From contig JACKIL010000002.1 of the NCBI GenBank assembly GCA_020638525.1, positions 310,001-374,000 on the forward strand: 64,000 nucleotides of DNA. Direction: 5' to 3'. The position numbers and the translations under genes were made by a program. Of the stretch, positions 9,186-17,514 are shown in pieces. The notes beneath the pieces were generated by a model that was not told the origin of the DNA, did no database searches, and saw nothing but the letters and a program-made list of their open reading frames with translations. The first letter of the stretch is position 1. Each line of letters opens with the position of its first letter. Source of the DNA: Caulobacterales bacterium. GTDB lineage: Bacteria; Pseudomonadota; Alphaproteobacteria; Caulobacterales; Parvularculaceae.

Positions 9186-10424
9186 ATGCAAAAGAAAAAG
9201 ATTTCGCGCAGAACGATCACGCTGACCGCCGCTGGCGCGATCACGCTCTCCATCGTCTATCTCATGTGGCCCCGCCCCATGCCCGTCGACATGGGACAGA
9301 TCGAGCGCGCGCCAATGGTCGTGACGATCGACGAGGAAGGCCGGACGCGGGTCAAGGAGAACTATGTCGTCTCGGCGCCCGTCTCCGGCAGGCTGCTGCG
9401 CGTCAATGCGGAAGCTGGCGATACGGTTGAAGGTCAGGCGACTGTCGTCGCGCGTATTCTGCCGACAAATCCTTCGTTCCTCGACGTGCGCGCCCAGACA
9501 GAAGCCGAATCGAATGTGCGCAGCGCCGAGGCGGCGCTCGGCATGGCGAAAGCGGAAGTCGCACGCGCTACCGCGCAACGCGATTACGCCGCATCAGAGG
9601 TCGAGCGCGTCAGGGCGTTGCGCGCCGACGGGACGGTGGCGCAAGCCGCACTTGACCGCGCCGAACTCGCAATGCGCTCGGCCAATGCCGAGTTGAGGAC
9701 TTCCCAGGCCGCCGTGAAGGTTCGCGAGGCCGAACTTGAAAATGCGCGCGCGCGGCTCATCACCCCGACGGAGGCGAAAGCATCATCCTCGCCCAACAAT
9801 GGCGACGAGCCGGGCATTTTTCCCGTGCTCGCGCCCGTGACAGGCTGCGTTCTCCGCGTGCTGCAGGAAAGCGAGACGGTCGTCGCTGCGGGAACGCCGC
9901 TCCTCGAAATCGGCAATCCGGCGAGCGATCTTGAGATCGTCGCGGATTACCTTTCAACCGATGCTGTAAAAATCCGGACGGGCGACCGCGTCATCATCGA
10001 AAAATGGGGCGGCGATGGCGCGCTCGCCGGCCTCGTCAACCGGATCGAGCCTTTCGGTTTCACTAAATTCTCCGCGCTCGGCGTAGAAGAGCAGCGCGTC
10101 AATATCGTCATCGATTTCGTCAGCACGCCGGAAGAACGCTCAGGCCTCGGCCACGGCTTCCGCGTTGAGACGCGCACGGTCATCTGGGAAGATCAGAATG
10201 CGCTCACCGTCCCGTCGAGCGCGCTCTTCCGCAATGGCGGCGACTGGGCGGTCTTCATCGTTCGCGACGGCAGGGCCGTGCGCACGCCAGTGAAAGTCGG
10301 CCACAATAATGGCGTGCAGGCGGAGATTATCGACGGTGCGAAGGAAGGCGATACGGTCGTGCTCTATCCGGGCGCCGACATTGTCGACGGTATCCGCATC
10401 GCGGCGCGCAAGATCGCGACCTAA
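9186..10424 (+). CDS. HlyD/RND-type periplasmic membrane fusion protein
   Basis: The 412-residue protein has an N-terminal membrane anchor (TAAGAITLSIVYLMW), a split lipoyl/barrel-sandwich hybrid domain (VSAPVSGRLLRV and FPVLAPVTGCVLRV), and between them an Ala/Glu-rich helical hairpin (about residues 100-195) for contact with an outer-membrane channel. A beta-barrel segment (LEIVADYLSTDAV) follows. It completes a tripartite exporter with the preceding ATPase and permease, as in DevABC-like systems. No TolC-family gene is adjacent. The stop codon overlaps the convergent beta-CASP nuclease gene by four bases. Confidence 0.88.
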   Translation: MQKKKISRRTITLTAAGAITLSIVYLMWPRPMPVDMGQIERAPMVVTIDEEGRTRVKENYVVSAPVSGRLLRVNAEAGDTVEGQATVVARILPTNPSFLDVRAQTEAESNVRSAEAALGMAKAEVARATAQRDYAASEVERVRALRADGTVAQAALDRAELAMRSANAELRTSQAAVKVREAELENARARLITPTEAKASSSPNNGDEPGIFPVLAPVTGCVLRVLQESETVVAAGTPLLEIGNPASDLEIVADYLSTDAVKIRTGDRVIIEKWGGDGALAGLVNRIEPFGFTKFSALGVEEQRVNIVIDFVSTPEERSGLGHGFRVETRTVIWEDQNALTVPSSALFRNGGDWAVFIVRDGRAVRTPVKVGHNNGVQAEIIDGAKEGDTVVLYPGADIVDGIRIAARKIAT

Positions 10425-12037
10425 TCGCGCTTGCCGTTCTCTTCTCCGCCATCGCCAAGCGCGCGGCGCAGGCGGCGGATGATCTTCGCCCGCGCTTTCT
10501 CGTCAGCCGCCTTGTCGAGTTCCTCGCGAATATCAAGCTGGAGCTGCGCAAGATCGTTGTGCCAGTCGAGCTTTACGATTTCTGCAGGCGCAAGGCGCGG
10601 CGGCGCGCCCTTCGCGGCTTTGAACTCCTTCGGACCGAGCGTGAAAACTTCATCAAGCTGCGGCGCGACGAGCATCGATGGATCGATCCCTTGCGCGATG
10701 AGCCGCCGCATCAGCCCATCCCGGCCTTCGGGCTCGCCATGCGTCAGGAAAATCGCCCCGCTGATCGGCCGGCGGTCGAGCACCCATTCGACTAGGCCAT
10801 TCGCATCGGCATGGCCCGAATAGGCGTCGAATTTCACGATAGAGGCGCGCACCTTCACGTCCTCGCCGTGGATCTTCACTTCTGTCTTCCCGGCTTCAAG
10901 CAGCGCGCCAAGCGTTCCGGGCGCATTATAACCGGTAAGGAGAATCGTATCTTTTTCCTCCCACAGCCGGCGCTTCAGATGATGGCGAATGCGCCCCGCT
11001 TCGCACATCCCGCTCGCTGCGATGATGACGACTCCGGACGCGTAATTGTTGATCGCCTTGCTTTCCTCCACAGAGTTCGTGAACTGGAAGTGCTCATTGT
11101 TGAAGATACGCCCATCACCATTGATATTTTCGAGCTCATGCGCGTGATCCTGAAACGCCTTCGTCGCGCGAATCGCGAGAGGCGAGTCGAGGAAGACAAG
11201 CGGCTTTCTCGCGCCAGGCCTGTCGATAAGATTGCTGATGTCGGCGAGAAGCTCCTGCGTGCGCTCGACACTGAATGCAGGGATCACCACGACGCCCTCT
11301 TTCGCAAGCGCTGTGTCGAGAATCTCACCGAGACGCGTGCGGCGTTCTTCCGGCGTCAACACCTCGCGCACGCGGTCGCCATAAGTCGACTCGCAGATGA
11401 CATAATCGAGATTGAGGGGCGCTTCCGGATCCGGATGGAAGAGCTTGTGTTCGGGGCCGATGTCGCCTGAAAAGAGCAGCCGAAGCGGTCGCTTGCCGTC
11501 GCCGTCGCCGCCGAGTTCAATCTCAATCGAGGCCGAGCCCAGAATATGGCCGGCGTTCCAGTAACGAACGCGCACGCCTTCTGCGACCTTCACCCACTTG
11601 TCGTAGTCGACGCTCGTAAGCTGGCGCATCACATTCTCGGCGTCTTCCTGCGTATAGATCGGCGAGACCGTTTTCAGGCCGCGTTGCTGGTTGCGGCGGT
11701 TGAGGAGGCGTACTTCGCTCTCCTGAATGTTTCCGCTGTCGGGAAGCATGAAAGAGAGAAGATCGCAGGTCGCCGCCGTCGTATAAATCGGCCCTGTAAA
11801 GCCAGCGCCCGCAAGTTTCGGAATGAGGCCGCTATGATCGATATGGGCGTGCGTCAACAGCAGGAAATCGACACGCCCCGGATTGAACGGGAAGTCGCGG
11901 TAATTGAGTTCCTTCAGCGTTTTTGGGCCTTGATAAAGACCGCAATCAACAAGGAACTCCTTGTCTTCCCACATGACGCGGTAGCATGAGCCGGTGACAG
12001 CGCCTGCTGCGCCGCAAAACTGAATCGTACAGGTCAT
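10421..12037 (-). CDS. Beta-CASP metallo-beta-lactamase-fold ribonuclease
   Basis: The 538-residue enzyme has the metal-binding motif THAHIDHSG near residues 60-68, an upstream DCGLYQG and a downstream FSGDIG. The beta-CASP and RMMBL regions follow, with VVIIAASGMCEAGRIRHHL, YSGHADANGL and FLTHGE. These are typical of the YSH1/CPSF-like RNA-processing group found in bacteria and archaea, so it probably cleaves RNA with two zinc ions. The last 70 residues are charged and helical. It is the last gene of a four-gene operon; its ATG overlaps the stop of the PRPP synthetase-like gene by four bases. Confidence 0.9.
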   Translation of the reverse strand: MTCTIQFCGAAGAVTGSCYRVMWEDKEFLVDCGLYQGPKTLKELNYRDFPFNPGRVDFLLLTHAHIDHSGLIPKLAGAGFTGPIYTTAATCDLLSFMLPDSGNIQESEVRLLNRRNQQRGLKTVSPIYTQEDAENVMRQLTSVDYDKWVKVAEGVRVRYWNAGHILGSASIEIELGGDGDGKRPLRLLFSGDIGPEHKLFHPDPEAPLNLDYVICESTYGDRVREVLTPEERRTRLGEILDTALAKEGVVVIPAFSVERTQELLADISNLIDRPGARKPLVFLDSPLAIRATKAFQDHAHELENINGDGRIFNNEHFQFTNSVEESKAINNYASGVVIIAASGMCEAGRIRHHLKRRLWEEKDTILLTGYNAPGTLGALLEAGKTEVKIHGEDVKVRASIVKFDAYSGHADANGLVEWVLDRRPISGAIFLTHGEPEGRDGLMRRLIAQGIDPSMLVAPQLDEVFTLGPKEFKAAKGAPPRLAPAEIVKLDWHNDLAQLQLDIREELDKAADEKARAKIIRRLRRALGDGGEENGKRD

Positions 12038-12930
12038 TCGCCAAGCATCGCCTTTAGTTCGTGCGCCAATAATGGCGCGACCGCGCCAGTGTTCGTTTTA
12101 TGCCTGACCGCATCGGTGCTTTCGATGCGGCGAATGCCCGCTTCGGCGAGCGCAGCAAGCTGCGCGTCATTCATCAACGCATGAACGACGAAGGCGTCGA
12201 CGGAGCTTGCTCCGCGCGCGAGGAGAAGCTTCGCAGCTTCGCCGAGCGTCGCGCCGCTCGAGGCAATGTCATCGACGAGGCAGACGCGTTTGCCTGCGAC
12301 TTCCGCACTTTCGGGCAGCATAACGGAAACCTGCCTGTCGCCCGCGCGCGTTTTCGTCATCACCACCCAGTCCGCGCCGCGGCGGCGTGCAACCGCTTGC
12401 GTCCATTGCGCGGATTCCTCATCCGGGCCGACGACAAGAAGCGGCGCACCCTTCGCCCCCGCGCCGATCATATCAGCCAGAAGCCCAGCCGCGCTCGCCG
12501 CGCGCGCCCTGCCCGCCCCGAAGACTTCATCGAGCGATTTCGTGCGGTGAAGATGCGGATCGATTGTCAAAGTCTTGTCGAAAGCGTCCGACAACAGCCT
12601 GCAAAAGATTTTCTGCGAGACCGCTTCGCCTGCATGAAACGCCTTGTCCTGCCGCATATAGCCAAGATAAGGCGTGACGAGGATGATCTCGCGCGCGCCC
12701 TGATCGCGCAGCGCCGAGGCGGCGAAGACGAGCGGCAGGAATTTCGGGTCAGGGTGATCGAGCGAGCAATAAACCGCTGTGCGCGTCGCCGGCGCCGGCG
12801 CGGTGACGAGATTTTCTCCGTCTGGAAATTCATGAATGCGGATCGCGTCCACCCGCGCGCCCATCGCCTGCGCCAATCGCTTGGCCGGCGCCTCTTCGCC
12901 GGGCATTGCTGCGATCAGGAAATCCTTCAT
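12034..12930 (-). CDS. Ribose-phosphate pyrophosphokinase-like protein
   Basis: The 298-residue protein matches PRPP synthetases throughout. It has LGYMRQDKAFHAGEAVS in place of the usual YARQD block, TIDPHLHR for the divalent metal site, a KTRAGDRQV flexible loop, and the PRPP loop CLVDDIASSGATL. The normal reaction is ribose 5-phosphate plus ATP to PRPP plus AMP. The divergence from housekeeping Prs, shorter length and four-base overlaps with a phosphorylase and a nuclease point to a dedicated role, possibly in recycling nucleotide ribose. A separate housekeeping prs is expected elsewhere in the genome. Confidence 0.85.
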   Translation of the reverse strand: MKDFLIAAMPGEEAPAKRLAQAMGARVDAIRIHEFPDGENLVTAPAPATRTAVYCSLDHPDPKFLPLVFAASALRDQGAREIILVTPYLGYMRQDKAFHAGEAVSQKIFCRLLSDAFDKTLTIDPHLHRTKSLDEVFGAGRARAASAAGLLADMIGAGAKGAPLLVVGPDEESAQWTQAVARRRGADWVVMTKTRAGDRQVSVMLPESAEVAGKRVCLVDDIASSGATLGEAAKLLLARGASSVDAFVVHALMNDAQLAALAEAGIRRIESTDAVRHKTNTGAVAPLLAHELKAMLGE

Positions 12931-14441
12931 GCCGCTTCGCCCTTGCCTTCATGACGGCCATCGATCGAAACGCCGCAGGATTCCTCCGCCATGCGATTGG
13001 CGAAGTCGAAGTCGGACTTGAAACAGGAATGGATCCGGTAGAGCGGTTCGCCCTTCACGACCGGATCGCCGACTTTCTTCAGAAGATCGATGCCGGCGCC
13101 CTTGTCCATCGGCGCGCCGGCGAGACGCGCAATGCGTGCAAGACGGAAGCAATCCATCGCGGTGACGATTCCATCGCGGCTCGCCTTCAGTTCATGAGTC
13201 AGCCCGCCCGCGCAGGCGATTTCCGGCGGGGGCCCCTGCGCCTCGATGATTTCCTCCATCTTGGCGAGCGCCGCGCCGGAATCGAGAATTTCCTCCGCAC
13301 GCGCACGGCCTGCGCCGCCGCGCACTTGCGGATCGAACTCGAGAATGCGCCCGGCGAGCAGAAGCGCGCGCGCGCGAAGATCTCCGGGCGCGACCGGATC
13401 GTTCCGAAGAACGGCCATCACATCGCGCGCCTCGAGCACCGGGCCAATCCCGCGCCCAACCGGCTGCGCGCCGTCCGTCATCACAATGTCCACCGTGAGG
13501 CCCATTCGGTCCGCAACATATTCGAAGAGTTTCTTGAGCCGCGCCGCGTCCATGCCGGAGCGAACTTTCGCGGTCGGCCCGACAGGAATGTCGAGCACAA
13601 GGTGGGTCGATCCCGCTGCAGCCTTCTTCGAGATGATCGAAGCGACCATTTGTTCGCGCGTGTCGATATGGAGCGGGCGCTCGACCGAAATAAGAACATC
13701 ATCCGCAGGCGACAGATTCACATGACCGCCCCAGATGAGACAGGATTTCGTCTTGCGGACGACGCTCATCATCTCGTCCATGGCGAGGTCGACGCGCGCG
13801 AGCACTTCCATCGTATCGGCGGTGCCGGCGGGCGACGTAATCGCCCGCGATGAGGTCTTCGGCATATAGAGCCCGTGCGCAGCGACGATCGGTGCGACGA
13901 TCATCGACGTGCGATTGCCGGGAATGCCGCCTATGCAATGCTTGTCGACCACCATGGGCATATCCCATGACAGCTTCTCGCCGACATCGGTCATTGCGCG
14001 CGTCAGCGCCAGCACCTCGTCCGTCGTCATGAAGGCGGCGGAGGATACGAGGAAAGCAGCGATCTCCATCGGCGAATAACGATGCGCGGCAATGTCGGCG
14101 ATCACCGCCGCGATCTCCGCATCGGTCATCGTCGCGCCGTTTATCTTGCGCCGCACTGCGTCGAGGCTTGGGCGCGGCGGCGGCTGCGTGATCCTGACGG
14201 TCTCGCCTTCCCTTGCGCCAAGGCGGCGGAAGGCCTGCGAGCCGAGGCCGATTTCATCTGACGCTACGAGCGACGGGTCGTCCGAGATGACGAGCGTTGC
14301 AAGGATCGTCTTCCCGCCATTGACGATTTCGATCTTCCTGAGGGCCTGGAACTCTTCCGGCCGATATGCTGTGCAGGTGCGAGAAAGAAAGGCGGTGTTT
14401 TCCGGATAGGTGTCGAGCGCGACAAACCTGACCTTCAGCAT
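12927..14441 (-). CDS. AMP/thymidine phosphorylase family protein, archaeal type
   Basis: At 504 residues this is longer than canonical DeoA (about 440) because of an extra N-terminal domain of about 85 residues, as in archaeal AMP phosphorylases. Substrate-site blocks are KHCIGGIPGNRTSM and SSRAITSPAGTADTMEV. The latter is the thymidine/AMP phosphorylase signature region. AMP phosphorylase splits nucleoside monophosphates with phosphate to ribose 1,5-bisphosphate and a base; bacterial members of this subfamily are often just named thymidine phosphorylase. Four-base overlap with the PRPP synthetase-like gene shows translational coupling. I cannot decide between nucleoside and nucleotide substrates from sequence. 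Confidence 0.87.
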   Translation of the reverse strand: MLKVRFVALDTYPENTAFLSRTCTAYRPEEFQALRKIEIVNGGKTILATLVISDDPSLVASDEIGLGSQAFRRLGAREGETVRITQPPPRPSLDAVRRKINGATMTDAEIAAVIADIAAHRYSPMEIAAFLVSSAAFMTTDEVLALTRAMTDVGEKLSWDMPMVVDKHCIGGIPGNRTSMIVAPIVAAHGLYMPKTSSRAITSPAGTADTMEVLARVDLAMDEMMSVVRKTKSCLIWGGHVNLSPADDVLISVERPLHIDTREQMVASIISKKAAAGSTHLVLDIPVGPTAKVRSGMDAARLKKLFEYVADRMGLTVDIVMTDGAQPVGRGIGPVLEARDVMAVLRNDPVAPGDLRARALLLAGRILEFDPQVRGGAGRARAEEILDSGAALAKMEEIIEAQGPPPEIACAGGLTHELKASRDGIVTAMDCFRLARIARLAGAPMDKGAGIDLLKKVGDPVVKGEPLYRIHSCFKSDFDFANRMAEESCGVSIDGRHEGKGEAA

Positions 14442-14512
14442 AGGAACCTCAAATTCCGGACCACGCGCCGGCCGCTGGATATGAAGCCTACGCCGCCGCC
14501 CTCGCCCAATTC

Positions 14513-17242
14513 TTAACGGGAATCCTCTTTAATACGTTTGCGCCGCCGGCGCATGAAGTTTACGCGGACGATTTCCTTCGCCGCCTGACCGACAATGACC
14601 GGCGCAAAGCTCATCGCGAGAATGAGGCCCCATTCAGACGCCGTCGGCGGCGTCAGCATCAGAATGCGCGCAAGCGAAGGCGTGTAGACGGCGATCAGCA
14701 AGAGCCCCGTGCAGAGCGCGAGCATCGACCAGATATAGGGGTTGCGCGTCACATCGTTCCGCAGCATTGGCGAGCGCGGATCGCGCATATTGAAGACATT
14801 CCAGAGCTGCGCGAAAGCGAGCGTGAGGAAGGAGATCGTCAGCACTTCCTCGCCTCTCACATGAAAGACCGCCGCCGCGATCTCCATCGCGCCCAAGGTC
14901 GCGCCTGTGATCAGAAGGCCATGGAAGACGATCTGGCGCCAGAGCGAGCGCGTGATGATGGGCTTCGAAGGATCGCGCGGTGGCCGGTCGAGCACGCCGG
15001 CGTCGCCCGCCCCTGCGCCAAGCGCGAAAGCCGGGAAAACGTCCGTGACAAGATTAAGGAAGAGGATCTGCAATGGCAGGAGCGGCAAAGCAAGTCCGGA
15101 AACGATCGCGATGCTGACGATCAGCACTTCGCTCAGATTGCACGAGAGAAGATAGGCGACGAAGCGCTGAATGTTGCGGAGGATGACGCGGCCTTCGCGG
15201 ATGGCGACGACGATCGTCGAGAATGCGTCGTCACGAAGAACCATCGCCGCCGCCTCGCGCGCAATCTGCGTACCGCGCAGACCCATGGCGACGCCGATGT
15301 CGGCTTTGCGAAGCGCTGGAGCATCGTTGACGCCATCGCCGGTCATGGCGACGACATCGCCCGCCTCCTGATAGATCTTCACAAGATCGAGCTTCTGCGC
15401 AGGGCTGACGCGCGCGAATATATCCGCCTCAATTGCGCGCTGGCGCTCTTCGGGACTCATCGCATCGGATGTCTTGAGATTTTCGCCCTCGATGACGCTC
15501 GCATCCTCACTCGCCAGACCGATCTGCGACGCAATGGTCTTCGCCGTCGCCGCATGGTCGCCCGTAATCATGACGATACGCACGCCTGCATGATGGCAGG
15601 CTGCGATCGCCTCGCGCACGTCCTCACGCGGCGGATCGAGCAGCGCGAAGAGCGCAAGGAGCTCAAGCCCCTCGAAGGGCGGTTCGTCTTCGCTCGCCGT
15701 ACATTTGCGCGCGACCGCCAGCATTCTGAGCCCGCCTTGGGCGAGCTCGGCCGCCTGCCGGCGCCAGTGGATGCGCATGTCGTCCGTCAGCGGCGCCGCG
15801 CCATCCGGCGTCATAACCGCCGCCGCGCGCGCGATGACGACCTCCGGCGCGCCTTTGACATAGAATTCGACATGACCGCCATGAGCGTGCGCGGTCGCCA
15901 TCATCTTGATTTCCGCATCAAATGGCGCGGACTTCAATAGCGCTCGTCGCGTCAGCATTTCGTCACGCGTCACGCCGCCCGCTTTTGCGGCTCGAAGGAG
16001 CGCGATCTCCAGCGGGTCGCCCGTATCGCTTTCGCCGCCCCGGCCGAGTTCAGCCGTATTGCAGAGCGCAGCAGCGATCAGCGCCTCGCGAAGTAGGTCC
16101 CGCTCGCCGACATCGACCGGCGCGCCTTCGACGAAAAAAGCTCCTGCCGCATGGTCGAAATCGATCGAGCCTTCCGCAGTGACGATGTTGGTCACCGTCA
16201 TGCGGTTTTCGGTGAGCGTTCCTGTCTTATCAGTGCAGATGAGCGTCGTCGCGCCGAGCGTTTCGACGGTCGCGAGGCGTTCGATCAGCGCGTTGCGCTG
16301 AGCCATGCGCAACATGCCGCGCGCGAGCGCCATCGTTGCGACAATGGGAAGGCCCTCCGGAATGGCAGCGACCGCGAGCGCGATCGCCGCTTCGATCATG
16401 AGATAGGGGTCACGCCCCATCAGAACGCCGGTGGCGCCGATGAGGAACGCAAGAACCAGCGTCACCCAGATCAGTTCGCCCGCGAGCTTGTCGAGCTGCT
16501 TTTCCAGCGGCGAGCGTTCCGCCTTCGCCGTTTCGACGAGCTTCGAGATCTTGCCGAGTTCGCTTCGCTCGCCGGTCGCGATGACGAGGCCAATTCCGCC
16601 GCCGCGCACGATTTCCGTTCCCTTGAAGGCGAGCGAGCGGCGGTCGGCGAGCGAAGCGTTGGCCGCAACGGACGCCGCCGTCTTGGAGACTGGCTCCGAC
16701 TCGCCTGTCAGCGCCGATTCATTCGCCGACAAATTGTGCGCGTCGATAATGCGCAGATCCGCCGTTAAGACATCGCCGGCTTCGAGCAATACGATGTCGC
16801 CCGGAACGACGCTTTGCGCCGGTATCTCCGCCGTGCGCCCGCCGCGGCGAACACGGGTATTGACGACGCCGATCGCCCGCAGCGCTTCCATGGAGCGCGT
16901 CGCGCGAAGCTCTGTCGCAAAACCGATGACCGTATTGATGACGAGCACCGCAATGATCGCGAACGACTCTTCGACTTTTCCAGCGGCGACCGAAACACCG
17001 GCGGCGAGCCCCAGCAGCGCGACGACAGGACTGATGAACTGTTCGAAGAGAACGTGCAGAAGCGAGACGCGTTTCTTCGATTTCAGCGCGTTCGGGCCGA
17101 CGAGCGCGAGCCGTCTTTCCGCTTCTTCATCCGTGAGGCCGTGCGCAGGATCGACGTCGAACGCGGCCAGCGCTGCGGCGACGGGCGCGGCGTGCGGATC
17201 GCCATAGTCACGCAACCACAAGTCTCTGGGCGTCGTATCCAA
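14513..17242 (-). CDS. Cation-translocating P-type ATPase (type II, Ca2+-like)
   Basis: The 909-residue pump has the N-terminal cation-ATPase domain, the actuator motif LTGESEPVS, the transmembrane-4 motif VAAIPEGLP, the phosphorylation site CTDKTGTLTENRMT (Asp near 338) and the hinge MTGDGVNDAPALRKADIG. PEGLP is typical of P-IIA/IIB pumps that move calcium or sometimes other cations. About ten membrane helices can be placed. It begins at a TTG preceded by GGAG seven bases upstream; no better start is nearby. It is the first gene of the operon and lies just downstream of an FNR/FixK-type box, suggesting induction at low oxygen. Confidence 0.9.
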   Translation of the reverse strand: MDTTPRDLWLRDYGDPHAAPVAAALAAFDVDPAHGLTDEEAERRLALVGPNALKSKKRVSLLHVLFEQFISPVVALLGLAAGVSVAAGKVEESFAIIAVLVINTVIGFATELRATRSMEALRAIGVVNTRVRRGGRTAEIPAQSVVPGDIVLLEAGDVLTADLRIIDAHNLSANESALTGESEPVSKTAASVAANASLADRRSLAFKGTEIVRGGGIGLVIATGERSELGKISKLVETAKAERSPLEKQLDKLAGELIWVTLVLAFLIGATGVLMGRDPYLMIEAAIALAVAAIPEGLPIVATMALARGMLRMAQRNALIERLATVETLGATTLICTDKTGTLTENRMTVTNIVTAEGSIDFDHAAGAFFVEGAPVDVGERDLLREALIAAALCNTAELGRGGESDTGDPLEIALLRAAKAGGVTRDEMLTRRALLKSAPFDAEIKMMATAHAHGGHVEFYVKGAPEVVIARAAAVMTPDGAAPLTDDMRIHWRRQAAELAQGGLRMLAVARKCTASEDEPPFEGLELLALFALLDPPREDVREAIAACHHAGVRIVMITGDHAATAKTIASQIGLASEDASVIEGENLKTSDAMSPEERQRAIEADIFARVSPAQKLDLVKIYQEAGDVVAMTGDGVNDAPALRKADIGVAMGLRGTQIAREAAAMVLRDDAFSTIVVAIREGRVILRNIQRFVAYLLSCNLSEVLIVSIAIVSGLALPLLPLQILFLNLVTDVFPAFALGAGAGDAGVLDRPPRDPSKPIITRSLWRQIVFHGLLITGATLGAMEIAAAVFHVRGEEVLTISFLTLAFAQLWNVFNMRDPRSPMLRNDVTRNPYIWSMLALCTGLLLIAVYTPSLARILMLTPPTASEWGLILAMSFAPVIVGQAAKEIVRVNFMRRRRKRIKEDSR

Positions 17243-17301
17243 TTCAAGGCTCCATGGGGCGGCGCGCCGCGCATTGCTTATAGCAATACTTTCATTCCCG
17301 A

Positions 17302-17315
17302 TTGAGTTGGATCAA
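17302..17315 (-). promoter_or_regulatory. FNR/FixK-type box upstream of the P-type ATPase operon
   Basis: On the minus strand the site reads TTGAT-CCAA-CTCAA, matching nine of ten positions of the FNR/FixK consensus TTGAT-N4-ATCAA. Its centre is about 66 bases upstream of the TTG start of the ATPase gene, a reasonable distance for an activator site. It is also about 200 bases upstream of the divergent oxidoreductase gene. It predicts oxygen-responsive control of the ATPase-phosphorylase-PRPP synthetase-nuclease operon. Confidence 0.65.
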
Positions 17316-17514
17316 TTGACGCGGGCGCCAGACAAGACAGACCCAACCTTGCATTCGCTCCGTCTACGGACTCAATTTTCATTCGGCGCAAACCATCACC
17401 GCGACCGCCACGAAGAAGCGGGGGCGCTATTTCCTTTGAGATGAACTCGCAATATACTGATTTTGCGACCAAATTCATTCCATTGAAGAATACATTCATT
17501 CGGCGGGAGTGCCT

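Noticed and set aside
14861..15940. 359-codon plus-strand frame within the P-type ATPase
   Set aside because: The P-type ATPase motifs are on the other strand; this frame is Arg/Asp-rich and without domain features.
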